From the NCBI RefSeq assembly GCF_003143515.1, contig NZ_CP029343.1, positions 4,278,001 through 4,342,000 on the forward strand: a stretch of 64,000 nucleotides of DNA, written 5' to 3'. Numbering within the stretch: the first letter of the stretch is position 1; the number at the start of each line of letters is the position of its first letter. Source of the stretch: Massilia oculi. Its GTDB lineage: Bacteria; Pseudomonadota; Gammaproteobacteria; Burkholderiales; Burkholderiaceae_D. The notes below the pieces were generated by a model. The model was not told the origin of the DNA and searched no databases. It saw nothing but the letters and a program-made list of their open reading frames with translations. Made by a program: the position numbers and the translations under genes. This document shows positions 1 through 8,897 of this stretch, piece after piece.

Positions 1-98
1 AACATATTCCAGTCGAACAGGAGGAAGAACAGGATGACGATGACCGTGATGCCGAGCAGGATCCAGCCGACGATCTTGAGAGGTCTTGATGTTTTCAT
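1..98 (-). CDS. AsmA-like family protein, N-terminal fragment
   Basis: Only the first 32 codons lie in the window; the gene continues past base 1. The start is ATG at 98. The visible residues have a short basic N-terminus (MKTSRPLK), one hydrophobic segment (about residues 9-28) and then an FDWN motif. This is how AsmA/DUF748-type inner-membrane proteins usually begin, with a large periplasmic domain after the anchor. Those proteins take part in envelope lipid or outer-membrane homeostasis. The family call is inference from a very short fragment. Confidence 0.45.
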   Translation of the reverse strand, partial: MKTSRPLKIVGWILLGITVIVILFFLLFDWNM

Positions 99-282
99 GT
101 CGATAGCGGCCACATGCATGGCTTGGTGGAGGCGCTACGGCCCCTGGGACATTCAGGCTACCCCTGCCATGCGGTTTTGTTTGTTGGCTAAGTAGCATTA
201 GGCGTCAAAAGATGGCTTTTCGGCATCCGGGCTCTGGCCAAGGACGTAAGTACAGCTTGCTGTCATACAACCTTGTCCGGAA

Positions 283-288
283 TATAAT
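283..288 (+). promoter_or_regulatory. -10 element (TATAAT) of the CPBP protease gene
   Basis: A perfect TATAAT lies 8 bp before the ATG at 297. Transcription would start at about 295, so the mRNA would have almost no leader. No good -35 is visible at 16-18 bp spacing; TTGCTG at 257-262 is 20 bp away. Confidence 0.4.
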
Positions 289-296
289 CTCGTCCC

Positions 297-1178
297 ATGA
301 TCATTCCCGCCCACGTCCTGCTCACTTTCGGCCTGCTGGCCCTGGCCGTCCTGTCCCTGTGGGCGCCGCTGCCCGCCATCCGCGGCAACCGCGCCTGGCC
401 CTGGTGCGGCGGCCTGGTGCTGGCGACGCTGGCCGGCCTGCATGGCGGCATCCTCGACTGGCGCGCGCCGCTATCGATCGCGGTCTTCGCCGCGCTGGCC
501 TGGGCCGCGCGCGAGGCGCGGGGCAGGTACCTGCGCTCGCTGCTGCTGGCGCTGACCGCGCTCGCCGCCCTGGCGCTGGCGCTGCACAAGGCGCCGGGCT
601 TCCACAATCCCATGCTGGCCGACGGCATCCGTTTTTCAGGCGACGGCATTCCGTTCGCGCTGTGGGCCAACTTCGACAAGGCAGTCGTGGGCATCGTGCT
701 GGTGGGGGTGTTCTGTGAACGGATCGGCAGCGCGGCCCAATGGCGGGAGATGCTGCGCCGGATCGCGCCGGTGGCGGCGTCAACCCTGGTGGTCGTGCTG
801 GGACTGGGGTGGCTGCTGGGGTTGGTCCGGCCGGACCTCAAGTGGACGCCGTATTCGGCCTGGTTCCTCGTTTCCAACCTCTTGATCACCTGCGTGGCGG
901 AAGAGGCGTTCTTCCGAGGCTTCCTGCTCGAGAAGATGGCCCATGCCATGCGCGGCTGGCGTGGCGGCGTGGCCGTCGCCACGCTCGTGACGTCGGTCCT
1001 GTTCGGCCTGGCGCACCTGGGCGGCGGCGGCCTGCTGGCGCTGCTGGCCACGATCGCGGGCCTGCACTATGCGGCGTCCTACCTGCTGTCGAAGCGGGTG
1101 GAAGGGGCGATCCTGGCGCACTTCGCCCTCAACGCGGTGCACTTCCTGGCGTTCACCTATCCGGCGCTGGCGCGTTGA
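297..1178 (+). CDS. CPBP family intramembrane metalloprotease (CAAX-type)
   Basis: This is a 293-residue polytopic membrane protein with about eight hydrophobic segments. The C-terminal half carries the CPBP/Abi signature: E202-E203 with R207 (EEAFFRGF), H240 at the end of FGLAH, and H275 with N279 (HFALN). In this family these residues form the intramembrane glutamate/histidine active site. The substrate cannot be inferred; bacterial members range from prenyl-protein proteases to maturation factors for secreted or bacteriocin peptides. The gene stands alone, upstream of and in line with a MarR-GNAT gene that has its own promoter. No ribosome-binding site precedes the ATG, which fits the leaderless promoter at 283-288. 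Confidence 0.85.
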   Translation: MIIPAHVLLTFGLLALAVLSLWAPLPAIRGNRAWPWCGGLVLATLAGLHGGILDWRAPLSIAVFAALAWAAREARGRYLRSLLLALTALAALALALHKAPGFHNPMLADGIRFSGDGIPFALWANFDKAVVGIVLVGVFCERIGSAAQWREMLRRIAPVAASTLVVVLGLGWLLGLVRPDLKWTPYSAWFLVSNLLITCVAEEAFFRGFLLEKMAHAMRGWRGGVAVATLVTSVLFGLAHLGGGGLLALLATIAGLHYAASYLLSKRVEGAILAHFALNAVHFLAFTYPALAR

Positions 1179-1199
1179 GTTTCTATCGTAACAAGCCGA

Positions 1200-1227
1200 T
1201 TGACGTTTTCCGCAACACGAATATACA
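1200..1227 (+). promoter_or_regulatory. sigma-70 promoter of the MarR-GNAT gene
   Basis: TTGACG (1200-1205) and TATACA (1222-1227) are separated by 16 bp. The -10 is inside an AT-rich imperfect inverted repeat (ATATA at 1221-1225, TATAT at 1232-1236) that could be an autoregulatory operator. The promoter covers the codons an upstream TTG start would use, so that start is excluded. Confidence 0.55.
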
Positions 1228-1256
1228 CTGTTATATATCGCGTTATGGGGATGATG

Positions 1257-2225
1257 ATGTCGGATTTATTGACCGAACTGGGACCCACCTTCCTGGGCAG
1301 CCGCCTCAAGCGTCTGGGAGAGCGGATGCAGGCGGGCGCCGCCAGGGTTGCCTCCGACGCCGGCCTGCCGGTGCAGCCGGCGCACATGCCCTTGCTGGCC
1401 GCCTTGGACGGCCAGGCGCTGACCATCGGGCAACTGGTCCAGGCGGTGGGCATCAGCCAGCCCGGCATCACGCGCGGCATCGGCCAACTGGTCGACCTTG
1501 GCCTGGCCGAATCCCGGCAAAGCCAGGATGGGGACGGGCGCCAGCGCACGATATCGCTGACGACCGAAGGCAATGCCGTGCTGGCGCGCGCCAAGCTGTA
1601 CATGTGGCCGCAGATCGGCGAAGCCGTCAAGGCCTTGTTCGGCGGCCATCCGGAAGCATTCATGGCGCAGATCGCCGCCATCGAGACGGCGCTGGCGGAC
1701 AACCCGATCGACGTGCTGGCGGCGCGGTCGACGCCGCAAATCCTCACGATCCACGAATTCAGCGACGAGCTGGCCCACCACTTCCACGACATCAATGCCG
1801 AGTGGATCAACGCCATGTTCCGGCTCGAGGCGACCGACCGTGAGGTGCTGGAAAACCCGCGCGCGAAGATCGTCGATCCGGGGGGCGTGATCCTGTTCGT
1901 GGAGGCGCGCGGCCTGGGCGTCGTGGGCACCTGCGCCCTGCAAAAGACGGGCGCGCACAGTTTCGAGCTGACCAAGATGGGCGTGCGCGAAAGCGCGCGC
2001 GGCCTGAAGGCCGGCGAGTTCCTGCTGGAGGCAATGATCGCGCGCGCCATGCAGCTGGGGGCCGAGCCGCTCTACCTGCTCAGCAACGCCAGGTGCGCCG
2101 CCGCCATCCACCTGTACGCGAAGCTTGGCTTCCAGCATGACGCCGGGATCATGGCGGATTATGGCGCGCGCTATGCGCGCTGCGATGTCGCGATGCGTTA
2201 CCAGGCGCCGGCCGCCAACGCTTGA
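1257..2225 (+). CDS. MarR family regulator fused to GNAT acetyltransferase
   Basis: The N-terminal half (about residues 1-140) is a MarR-type winged helix, with a recognition region (ISQPGITRGIGQLVDLG) and a charged wing (QDGDGRQ). The C-terminal half (about 175-315) is a GNAT fold, with LFVEARGLGVVGTCAL, a segment LKAGEFLLEAMIARA in the place of the acetyl-CoA loop, and the closing AAIHLYAKLGFQ motif. Such fusions are a known domain architecture; the substrate is unknown. The third of three ATGs (1257) is chosen because GGGG at 1247-1250 is correctly spaced for it. Its end faces fliR with a 13-bp gap. Confidence 0.85.
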   Translation: MSDLLTELGPTFLGSRLKRLGERMQAGAARVASDAGLPVQPAHMPLLAALDGQALTIGQLVQAVGISQPGITRGIGQLVDLGLAESRQSQDGDGRQRTISLTTEGNAVLARAKLYMWPQIGEAVKALFGGHPEAFMAQIAAIETALADNPIDVLAARSTPQILTIHEFSDELAHHFHDINAEWINAMFRLEATDREVLENPRAKIVDPGGVILFVEARGLGVVGTCALQKTGAHSFELTKMGVRESARGLKAGEFLLEAMIARAMQLGAEPLYLLSNARCAAAIHLYAKLGFQHDAGIMADYGARYARCDVAMRYQAPAANA

Positions 2226-2238
2226 GCCGGGACCGGCG

Positions 2239-3075
2239 TCAGCCCGGCGCCGGCGTCGGCTGCGCAGGCTGTGCCCCCGGCGCGCCCGGCTGCGGATTAC
2301 CGGCGCGCGGCAGCGAGCGGGTGGCCTCGATGCCCTGGTTGAACAGGTTGACGATCGGCGCGCTGAGGTAGGGCAGGGCCAGGCTCAGGGTCAGGAAGCC
2401 CACCCCGAGCGTGATCGGGAAGCCGATGCCGAAGATGTTCAGTTGCGGCGCGGCGCGCGTCAGGATGCCGAGGGCGACTTGCGTGATCAGCAGGGCGGCG
2501 ATGATCGGCATCGCGATCTGCAGCCCGGCCGAAAAGATGCGGCCGCCCCAGCGCACCAGTTCCAGCGCCGCGTTCGAGGAAAACGGCGTCTCGGTGATCG
2601 GCATGGTGAAGAAGCTTTCGGCCAGCGCCTCGAGCAGCACCAGATGGCCGTTCACGGCCAGGAAGGCCATGGTCGCGACCAGGGCCATGAACTGGCTGAC
2701 GGCCGACGAACGGCCGCGCGTGCTGGGGTCGAAGAAGACGGCGAAACCCAGGCCCATGGTCTGGCTGGCGACCTCGCCCGCGTACTCGACGGCGGCGAAC
2801 ACGAGGCGCATGGCGAAACCCATCGCCAGCCCGATGATCATTTCCTTGACCAGGATGAGCAGGCCAGCCCACGAGGTCGGATCGACGGCCGGCACCGCCG
2901 GCACCAGCGGCGCGATCACCAGCGCCAGGAACACGCCCAGCAAGACCTTGACGCGCAGCGGCACGCCGGCGTTGCCGAACAGCGGCGCGGCCGCGATCAG
3001 TCCCAGGATGCGCGACAGCGGCCATAGCAGCGCCGCGATCCAGGTATTGATCTCCGCCGATGTCAGCGTCAACAC
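2239..3075 (-). CDS. fliR: Flagellar type III export gate protein FliR
   Basis: FliR is an inner-membrane part of the flagellar export gate and sits with FliP and FliQ in the MS ring. The 278-residue protein has the usual run of hydrophobic segments and the FliR start pattern (WPLSRILGLIAAAPLFG). The C-terminal 25 residues are a Pro/Gly/Ala-rich cytoplasmic tail, longer than in many homologues. It is the last gene of the leftward fliLMNOPQR operon, 7 bp after fliQ. Confidence 0.96.
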   Translation of the reverse strand: MLTLTSAEINTWIAALLWPLSRILGLIAAAPLFGNAGVPLRVKVLLGVFLALVIAPLVPAVPAVDPTSWAGLLILVKEMIIGLAMGFAMRLVFAAVEYAGEVASQTMGLGFAVFFDPSTRGRSSAVSQFMALVATMAFLAVNGHLVLLEALAESFFTMPITETPFSSNAALELVRWGGRIFSAGLQIAMPIIAALLITQVALGILTRAAPQLNIFGIGFPITLGVGFLTLSLALPYLSAPIVNLFNQGIEATRSLPRAGNPQPGAPGAQPAQPTPAPG

Positions 3076-3082
3076 GCCGGCC

Positions 3083-3352
3083 TTACCCGATCAAGCCCGG
3101 AATCCCGGTAAACACCTGCCGCATATAATCGAGCATCACCGACAGCATCCACGGTCCGGCCACCACCAGGGCGACGAACACGCCGACCAGTTTCGGAATG
3201 AAGGACAGGGTCGCCTCGTTGATCTGGGTCGCGGCCTGGAAGATGCTGACGATCAGGCCGATGATCAGCGCCACCAGCAGCAGCGGGGCCGCGATCATCA
3301 GGGTCACCTCCATGGCCGTGCGGCCCATCGTCATCACGCTTTCGGGTGTCAT
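3083..3352 (-). CDS. fliQ: Flagellar export gate protein FliQ
   Basis: An 89-residue protein with two transmembrane helices, the normal size for FliQ. The central motif (LIVSIFQAATQINEATLSFIPKL, split here at about residues 38-60) is diagnostic for FliQ/YscS/HrcS. FliQ joins FliP and FliR in the secretion gate of the flagellar type III apparatus. It lies between fliP (10-bp gap) and fliR in the expected order. Confidence 0.97.
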   Translation of the reverse strand: MTPESVMTMGRTAMEVTLMIAAPLLLVALIIGLIVSIFQAATQINEATLSFIPKLVGVFVALVVAGPWMLSVMLDYMRQVFTGIPGLIG

Positions 3353-3362
3353 GGACGCATCC

Positions 3363-4100
3363 TCAGTAGAAACTCTGGGACAGCGAGCCCAGCAGTAACT
3401 GCCAGCCGTCGACCAGCACGAACAGCATCAGCTTGAACGGCAGGGCGATGACGGCGGGCGACATCATCATCATGCCCATCGCCATCAGCACCGACGCCAC
3501 CACCATGTCGATGATCAGGAACGGTATGAAGATGGCGAAGCCGATCTGGAACGCGGTCTTGAGTTCGCTGGTGACGAAGGCCGGGATCAGGACCCGCAGC
3601 GGAATGTCTTCGGGCCCCTGCAGCGCTTCGGAGCGCGAGATCTTGACGAACAGCGCCAGGTCGGACTGGCGCGTCTGCTTGACCATGAATTCCTTGAGCG
3701 GCACCGCGCCGCGGTTCATCGCATCAAGCATCTGGATCTCGTTGCGCTGCAGCGGCAGATAGGCCTCGCTGTAGATGCGGTCGAACGTCGGCCCCATCAC
3801 GAAGAAGGTCAGGAACAGCGCCAGCCCCACCATCACCTGGTTCGGCGGCGCGGTCTGGGTGCCCAGCGCCTGGCGCAGCAGCGACAGCACGATGATGATG
3901 CGGGTAAACGCCGTCATCATCAAGAGCGCGGCCGGCAGGAAGGTGAGGGAGGTCAGCAGCAGCAGGGTCTGGACCGGCAGCGAATACGACGCGCCGCCGC
4001 CCGGCACCGGCCTGCTCTCGAATGCGGGGATGCCGGGCTGGGCCGCTGCGATCAGCGGCAGGGCCAGTGCGCCGGCCAACAGGATGTATTTAACTCGCAT
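3363..4100 (-). CDS. fliP: Flagellar export gate protein FliP
   Basis: FliP forms the core pentamer of the export gate. The 245-residue sequence starts with a cleavable-type signal peptide ([21 protein letters not shown]), typical of FliP, followed by four membrane segments. Conserved blocks include [25 protein letters not shown] (about 90-115) and [20 protein letters not shown] near the C-terminus. The start overlaps the end of fliO by 11 bp, which suggests translational coupling. Confidence 0.97.
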   Translation of the reverse strand: MRVKYILLAGALALPLIAAAQPGIPAFESRPVPGGGASYSLPVQTLLLLTSLTFLPAALLMMTAFTRIIIVLSLLRQALGTQTAPPNQVMVGLALFLTFFVMGPTFDRIYSEAYLPLQRNEIQMLDAMNRGAVPLKEFMVKQTRQSDLALFVKISRSEALQGPEDIPLRVLIPAFVTSELKTAFQIGFAIFIPFLIIDMVVASVLMAMGMMMMSPAVIALPFKLMLFVLVDGWQLLLGSLSQSFY

Positions 4101-4860
4101 TGCGTTTGTCGATCGTCTTCTTGAGCCAGTCCGAGAAGTTATTCGCCGGGATGGCGCCGTGGGCGGCAGCCGGCGTCAGGTCCGTTTCCTGGCGCGGCAT
4201 GGTATGCAGGGCGTTGACGCGGCCCGGCGCGGCGCCGACCACGATCCACTGGTCGCCGACTTCGACCACCATGATGCGTTCGCGTCCGCCCAGGTTCAGG
4301 GCGCCGACCACGCGCAGGTTGGCGCTGCCGCCGCTCATCTTGGGGCCATAGCGCTTCATCAACCAGGCCAGGCCGGCCAGCAGGCCAAGCACCAGCATCA
4401 GCGCCATGATGGTCTTGAGCAGACCACCGGCGCCGGGGCTGGCGGTGGACGCGGTGGGCATCGAGGCCGGCATCGACACCCTCGGCGCCTCGCTCAGCGG
4501 CGCGCTGGAGGTCGGCGACACGGGCGCGGTGGCGACCGGTGGGGTGGTGTCGGCGGCAGCGGCGCCATCGCCCGGCAGCGGGGCGGTCGGCGGAGCCGTG
4601 GTGGCAGGTGTGGCGGCCGGGGCCGGCACTGCCGGCGCGGGTGGGCGGCCGGTGGTGGTTTCGCCGGGACGGCGTGGGGTTTCGGCATCCTCGTGGGCGG
4701 CCGGGGCCGGTGCGGCCGAGGTGCCGGCCATGCTGGCCGGCGTCGCTGGCTTTGATGTGGCGTCGGTGGCTTGCTGGGCAAAGGCCAGGCAAGGTGCGAG
4801 CAATAACGAGGCGGTGATGGCTCGTATGCGATCAAGGACAGGGGCGCGGCGCGGGGTCAT
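4090..4860 (-). CDS. fliO: Flagellar biosynthesis protein FliO
   Basis: FliO helps assemble the FliP ring. The 256-residue protein is long for the family. It has an N-terminal hydrophobic signal-like segment (about 11-29), a Pro/Ala/Thr-rich low-complexity linker of about 100 residues, one transmembrane helix (about 150-170: [19 protein letters not shown]) and the conserved C-terminal FliO domain ([26 protein letters not shown]). The start overlaps fliN by 4 bp (ATGA). Confidence 0.92.
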   Translation of the reverse strand: MTPRRAPVLDRIRAITASLLLAPCLAFAQQATDATSKPATPASMAGTSAAPAPAAHEDAETPRRPGETTTGRPPAPAVPAPAATPATTAPPTAPLPGDGAAAADTTPPVATAPVSPTSSAPLSEAPRVSMPASMPTASTASPGAGGLLKTIMALMLVLGLLAGLAWLMKRYGPKMSGGSANLRVVGALNLGGRERIMVVEVGDQWIVVGAAPGRVNALHTMPRQETDLTPAAAHGAIPANNFSDWLKKTIDKRNAS

Positions 4861-5300
4861 TTATTCAGTTTGCGAATCCGTTCGGAGGGCGTGATGATAT
4901 CAGTGAGCCGGATCCCGAACTTGTCATTCACGACCACCACCTCGCCCTGGGCGATCAGGCAGCCGTTGACCAGCACGTCCATCGGCTCGCCGGCCAGGCC
5001 GTCCAGCTCGACCACCGAGCCCTGCGCCAGCTGCAGCAGGTTCTTGATGGCGATCTTGGTGCGGCCCAGTTCCACCGTCAATTGCACCGGGATGTCGAGG
5101 ATGAAGTCGATGTCGTTCGGCGTATCGTTGCGCGCGCCCTTGTTCGAGAAATCCTTGAACACGGCGGCAGCCGCGGCCGGGGCGGTCGCCTGTTGCTGTT
5201 GCTGGCGCTCGAGCGCCGCGGCTTCGGCCGCGGCCTGCTCGGCGATGGCCGCGCCCCAATCGTCGTCGATGTGGTCCTGGTCTTCCTGGTTGTCCGACAT
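4857..5300 (-). CDS. fliN: Flagellar motor switch protein FliN
   Basis: FliN builds the lower part of the cytoplasmic C-ring with FliM and FliG, and acts in rotor switching and export. The 147-residue protein has an acidic N-terminus, a Gln/Ala-rich linker (about 28-47) and a C-terminal SpoA/SPOA domain (about 65-145), with the conserved DIPVQLTVELGRT and LDGLAGEPMDVLVNG blocks. ATG at 5300 is the start because the residues upstream in the same frame are out-of-frame fliM. It follows fliM after 65 bp. Confidence 0.95.
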   Translation of the reverse strand: MSDNQEDQDHIDDDWGAAIAEQAAAEAAALERQQQQQATAPAAAAAVFKDFSNKGARNDTPNDIDFILDIPVQLTVELGRTKIAIKNLLQLAQGSVVELDGLAGEPMDVLVNGCLIAQGEVVVVNDKFGIRLTDIITPSERIRKLNK

Positions 5301-5365
5301 GGTGTTCTCCTGTATTGCTTCTATCTTGCCTCGGCCGGCGCCCTGCGCCTGGCCAGTCATATCGA

Positions 5366-6349
5366 TTACTTGCTGAAGGTGTCGCTGTTGGCCAGCAGCT
5401 TCTCGACCTTCAGCGCATATTGCCCGTTGTGCACGCCGTAGCTGCAATCCATCACCGGCACGCCGTCGACCGTGGCCTGCAGCATTTCCGGCACCACGAT
5501 CGGGATCACGTCGCCGATCTTCATGTTCAGGATCTCGTCGAAGTTCGCCTTGCCGTTGCCCAGCACCGCGACCAGCTCGACCTCGGCGACCTGGATCTGC
5601 TGCGTCAGCAGGCGCACCCAGCGCTTGTCGACTTCCAGCGCCTCGCCCTGGATGCTCGAGGTCAGCGCATCGCGGATCGGCTCGATCATCGAGTAGGGCA
5701 TGCAGAAGTGGATCTGGCCTGACACCGAGCCCAGCTCGACCGTGAAGGTGCAGGACACCACGACTTCGTTCGGGGTCGCGATGTTCGCGAACTGCGTGTT
5801 CATCTCGGAGCGGATGTACTCGAACTCGATCGGGTACACCGGCTCCCACGACTTGCCGTAGGCCTCGAACACGATGTCGAGGATGCGCATGATGATGCGC
5901 TGCTCGGTCTGGGTAAAGTCGCGGCCCTCGACGCGGGTGTGGAAACGCCCGTCGCCGCCGAACAGGTTGTCCACCAGCAGGAACACCAGGCCCGGATCGA
6001 ACACCATCAGGGCGGTGCCGCGCAGCGGCTTCATGTGGATCAGGTTGAGGTTGGTCGGGACCACCAGGTTGCGGATGAACTCGCTGTACTTGGAGACCCG
6101 CACCGAACCGACCGAGACCTCGGCGCTGCGCCGAAGGAAGTTGAACAGGCCGACCCGCAGATACCTGGCGAAACGCTCGTTGATGATCTCGAGCGTCGGC
6201 ATGCGGCCGCGCACGATGCGCTCCTGCGTTGCCAGGTTATAGGTGCGTACCCCCGAGGTGTCTTCAGGCGTCGCAATGTCGTCCTGATCGCCGTTGACCC
6301 CTTTTAGGAGGGCATCGACTTCTTCCTGGGAGAGGAAATTATCGGCCAT
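5366..6349 (-). CDS. fliM: Flagellar motor switch protein FliM
   Basis: FliM is the CheY-P receptor and middle layer of the C-ring. The 327 residues show the N-terminal CheY-binding motif (LSQEEVDALLKG, about 5-16), the central CheC-like domain (containing GGDGR) and the C-terminal SpoA domain (about 240-320). Length and domain order match the family. It lies 23 bp after fliL and leads into fliN. Confidence 0.97.
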   Translation of the reverse strand: MADNFLSQEEVDALLKGVNGDQDDIATPEDTSGVRTYNLATQERIVRGRMPTLEIINERFARYLRVGLFNFLRRSAEVSVGSVRVSKYSEFIRNLVVPTNLNLIHMKPLRGTALMVFDPGLVFLLVDNLFGGDGRFHTRVEGRDFTQTEQRIIMRILDIVFEAYGKSWEPVYPIEFEYIRSEMNTQFANIATPNEVVVSCTFTVELGSVSGQIHFCMPYSMIEPIRDALTSSIQGEALEVDKRWVRLLTQQIQVAEVELVAVLGNGKANFDEILNMKIGDVIPIVVPEMLQATVDGVPVMDCSYGVHNGQYALKVEKLLANSDTFSK

Positions 6350-6372
6350 GTTTCTTCGTACTTACTGGATGC

Positions 6373-6897
6373 TTACTGGATGATAAACGAAGTGAATAAT
6401 ACGTCGGACACTTCCTGTTCGTCGCCCTGTTTTTCAAACGGCTCGGTAATCGCCGCCTGGATTTCGGACGCCAATTGCTGTTTGCCCTCCACCGTATTGA
6501 TTTCGGACGCTTTTTTGCTCGACAACAGGAGCAGCACGCGATTGCGCACCATCGCCATATTGTCCTTGACCAGGGTCGCCTGTTCCGCGCCCTCGACCTG
6601 CAGGGTGAACTGTACCTGCAAATACTGCTCGCCGTTTTCCGGCTGCAGATTGACGGTGAAGGCCTCGATCGGCACGTATTCCGGCTTGGCCGCAGGGTCT
6701 TTCTTTTTCTTCTTCTTGGTTTCCTTGGCCGGGGCTTCTTCTTCGCCATGGGCGGCCGAGGACTGGCTGAAATACCAGCCGCCGCCGGCGCCCGCGCCAA
6801 GCACGAGGATCGCGGCGACGATCATGATGATGAGCTTTTTCTTCGAGCCAGTCGGCGCCGCTGGTGCAGCCGCGTCCGCTTTCGGATCAGCCTTCAT
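6373..6897 (-). CDS. fliL: Flagellar basal body-associated protein FliL
   Basis: FliL is a single-pass inner-membrane protein around the stator-rotor interface. With the ATG at 6897 it has 174 residues: a charged N-terminus, a transmembrane helix (about 23-43: LIIMIVAAILVLGAGAG), a Lys-rich linker (TKKKKKKDP) and the periplasmic FliL domain. An in-frame TTG at 6915 would add six residues and has a slightly better upstream purine stretch, so the start is uncertain. It is the first gene of the second leftward fli operon, after the fliK terminator. Confidence 0.9.
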   Translation of the reverse strand: MKADPKADAAAPAAPTGSKKKLIIMIVAAILVLGAGAGGGWYFSQSSAAHGEEEAPAKETKKKKKKDPAAKPEYVPIEAFTVNLQPENGEQYLQVQFTLQVEGAEQATLVKDNMAMVRNRVLLLLSSKKASEINTVEGKQQLASEIQAAITEPFEKQGDEQEVSDVLFTSFIIQ

Positions 6898-7049
6898 TTT
6901 CGGATTCGCTTTCAAAATAAGTCTTCAATGCCAGGTTAATGGGATACAACATTATGGCATTGTCGCGGAAAGATGCACCCCAGCAAGCCTAGAAAAGAGG
7001 GAGGAAGAGGCAGTAAATCCGGAATTGTTGCAGGCGCGCGATGACGGAA

Positions 7050-7076
7050 AGTAAAAGGGCGGCCATCCAGCCGCCC
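7050..7076 (-). terminator. Rho-independent terminator after fliK
   Basis: On the minus strand, 24 bp after the fliK stop, a GGGCGGC / GCCGCCC stem (7057-7063 and 7070-7076) with a 6-nt loop is followed by TTTTAC. It separates the fliFGHIJK and fliLMNOPQR transcription units. Confidence 0.85.
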
Positions 7077-7099
7077 CATGCGCGCTGTGTCGTCCGGGA

Positions 7100-8410
7100 T
7101 TACGCGAACAGGTCCACCATCCCACGGTCGCCCAGCCCCACGGTACGGGTACGCGGCGCCACTTCGTTCACCGCGGCCTCGCCCTCGTCGCCGGCGCCGG
7201 CGCCGGCCAGCTTGCCATTGCCGCCCGCGCCGCCCGGCGCACGGCGTTCGCCATCCTGCTGCTGGCGTGCGCCGGCATCGACCGTCGCGTTGTTCAGGGC
7301 GATGCCGCTTTCACTCATCATCTCGCGCAGGCGCGGGAGGGCGTTTTCCAGCGCCTGGCGCACTTCCATCTGCTCGGCCGAGAAGGCCACGGTGGCCTGG
7401 TCGTTGCTCACGTTGAGCACGATCTGGACCGGGCCCAGGTCGGGCGGATTCAGCGTCAGGGTGGCGGCCTGCTCCTTGCCGACCATGTAGACGATGCGCT
7501 GGCTGACCTGGTTGTCCCAGGCCTGGCTGCCCACCCGGGCCGGAATGCGGTCGCCCGGCACGGCGGCCGGGTTGCCGACCGCGTCCGCCATCTTGGCGGC
7601 CTGGGCCTGCAGCTGGGCCAGCGGGGCAGGGGCTTCCTCGGCGCTCGTCGCCAGCTGCTGCTGGCTCTCGCGCAGCTGGGTCTGGAACTGGGCGGCATCC
7701 TGCTGGCCTTCCGGCTGGGCGCCCGGATGAACCTGGGATGCGTTCGGGTCGACCGGGGCGCGCTGCACGCCGGCGGCCAGCGTCACGCCCGTGCCGAGCT
7801 CGTCGGTGACGGCGGCGCCGGCCGCGGCGTCATCGCCCGCGGCGGCGGTCGCGCCGGTCATGTGTTCCAGCGCGCTTGCCAACGCCTTCAGTTGCGGGTC
7901 GACGGCAGCGGCCGCAGCCTCGGCCGGAACGGCTGCGGTGTCGGCGGCCGCCGGCCTGGTCAGGCTGGCCATGAAGGCCAGCATGTCGGTGACGGGCGTC
8001 GTGGCGGCAGCGGCGGCCTCGGCCGCGCCTTCGGCCGGGTCTTGCGCTGCCTCGGCTTCTTGCGCGCCTTCTGCGGACGTGGTCTTCGCGGTCTGCGCCT
8101 CGCCATCCTGGCTGGCCGGCCTGGCGCCGGCCTTGCTCGCCTGCTCACGCACCGGCTCGCGGTTGGCGGGTTTGTCGGCCGCATTCGGTTTCGATTGCTG
8201 CTGCGCGGCCGGCTTCGACTGCTGGGCAGCCGGAGTCGGGGACTGCGGCTGCGGCGCCTGCTGGCGCGCCGCCAGTTCGCGCGACAGGGTGGCGCCGAAG
8301 GCGCCATTGTTGCGTGCGCTGTCGGCCAGCCGGTCCGGGCTCGCGCTGCGTGGCGCGCTGGCATTGGCGCCGGTGGTCTGGAACAGGAGATTGGTGGTCT
8401 GCGTCGTCAT
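7100..8410 (-). CDS. fliK: Flagellar hook-length control protein FliK
   Basis: FliK is the secreted molecular ruler that sets hook length and switches export specificity through FlhB. The 436-residue protein has an Ala/Gln/Pro-rich N-terminal ruler region and a C-terminal Flg_hook domain (about 310-390), with LTLNPPDLGPVQIVLNVSND and the following VAFSAEQMEVRQALENALPRL helix. ATG at 8410 is preferred over one at 8443, which would overlap fliJ by 26 bp. It is the last gene before the terminator at 7050-7076. Confidence 0.93.
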   Translation of the reverse strand: MTTQTTNLLFQTTGANASAPRSASPDRLADSARNNGAFGATLSRELAARQQAPQPQSPTPAAQQSKPAAQQQSKPNAADKPANREPVREQASKAGARPASQDGEAQTAKTTSAEGAQEAEAAQDPAEGAAEAAAAATTPVTDMLAFMASLTRPAAADTAAVPAEAAAAAVDPQLKALASALEHMTGATAAAGDDAAAGAAVTDELGTGVTLAAGVQRAPVDPNASQVHPGAQPEGQQDAAQFQTQLRESQQQLATSAEEAPAPLAQLQAQAAKMADAVGNPAAVPGDRIPARVGSQAWDNQVSQRIVYMVGKEQAATLTLNPPDLGPVQIVLNVSNDQATVAFSAEQMEVRQALENALPRLREMMSESGIALNNATVDAGARQQQDGERRAPGGAGGNGKLAGAGAGDEGEAAVNEVAPRTRTVGLGDRGMVDLFA

Positions 8411-8417
8411 GTTTCGC

Positions 8418-8861
8418 TCAGCGTTGTTTGTAACGGGCGCCACGCGCCGCGTGGTCGTCCATCTGTTTCTGGTCGCGCTTGTTCTGCACCTTGAGCGCCT
8501 CGCTCGCGGCGCGTTCGTTCAGCGTGCGATACGACAAGCGCTTGCGTTCGCTTTCCTGCAACGTCTTGCGCTCGGACTCTGCCTTGAATCGGGCATGCTT
8601 CAACACGTCGCGTTGCCCATTCAAGGCATTGTCCAGCTTGCCAATAAAGGCAACGAAGTTGTGGTACGCGAAAGGCGTGATGCCTGCCACCTGGGCCGCA
8701 TCCAGCTTGCGCGCATATTCGTCGCGGTAGCCGACCAGCATCTCCAGCTTCTGCTCGGCTTCCTCGACCAGCTTGTTGGCCGCGCCCAAACGCCTGGCGG
8801 CGGCATCGGAATCCTTCTGCGCCAGGTCGATCAGTGTTTCAAGTGCGGATAATTGGGCCAT
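8418..8861 (-). CDS. fliJ: Flagellar export chaperone FliJ
   Basis: FliJ is the coiled-coil stalk of the FliHIJ ATPase complex. The 147 residues are almost entirely predicted coiled coil, rich in Ala, Lys, Glu and Arg, with the usual FliJ ending (ESERKRLSYRTLNERA followed by a charged tail). It lies between fliI and fliK in canonical order. Confidence 0.93.
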   Translation of the reverse strand: MAQLSALETLIDLAQKDSDAAARRLGAANKLVEEAEQKLEMLVGYRDEYARKLDAAQVAGITPFAYHNFVAFIGKLDNALNGQRDVLKHARFKAESERKTLQESERKRLSYRTLNERAASEALKVQNKRDQKQMDDHAARGARYKQR

Positions 8862-8897
8862 GGTGCAGCGATTCTACCGCTGAGCAATTCTCGCCAA

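Noticed and set aside
5160..5230. CTG/GCC-rich low-complexity tract in fliN as a possible phase-variable repeat
   Set aside because: It encodes a Gln/Ala linker with irregular codons and no perfect repeat tract that could slip.
6969..6981. TGCATCTTT half-site upstream of fliL resembling an NsrR arm
   Set aside because: The other arm matches the palindrome poorly and there is no reason to expect NsrR control of fliL.
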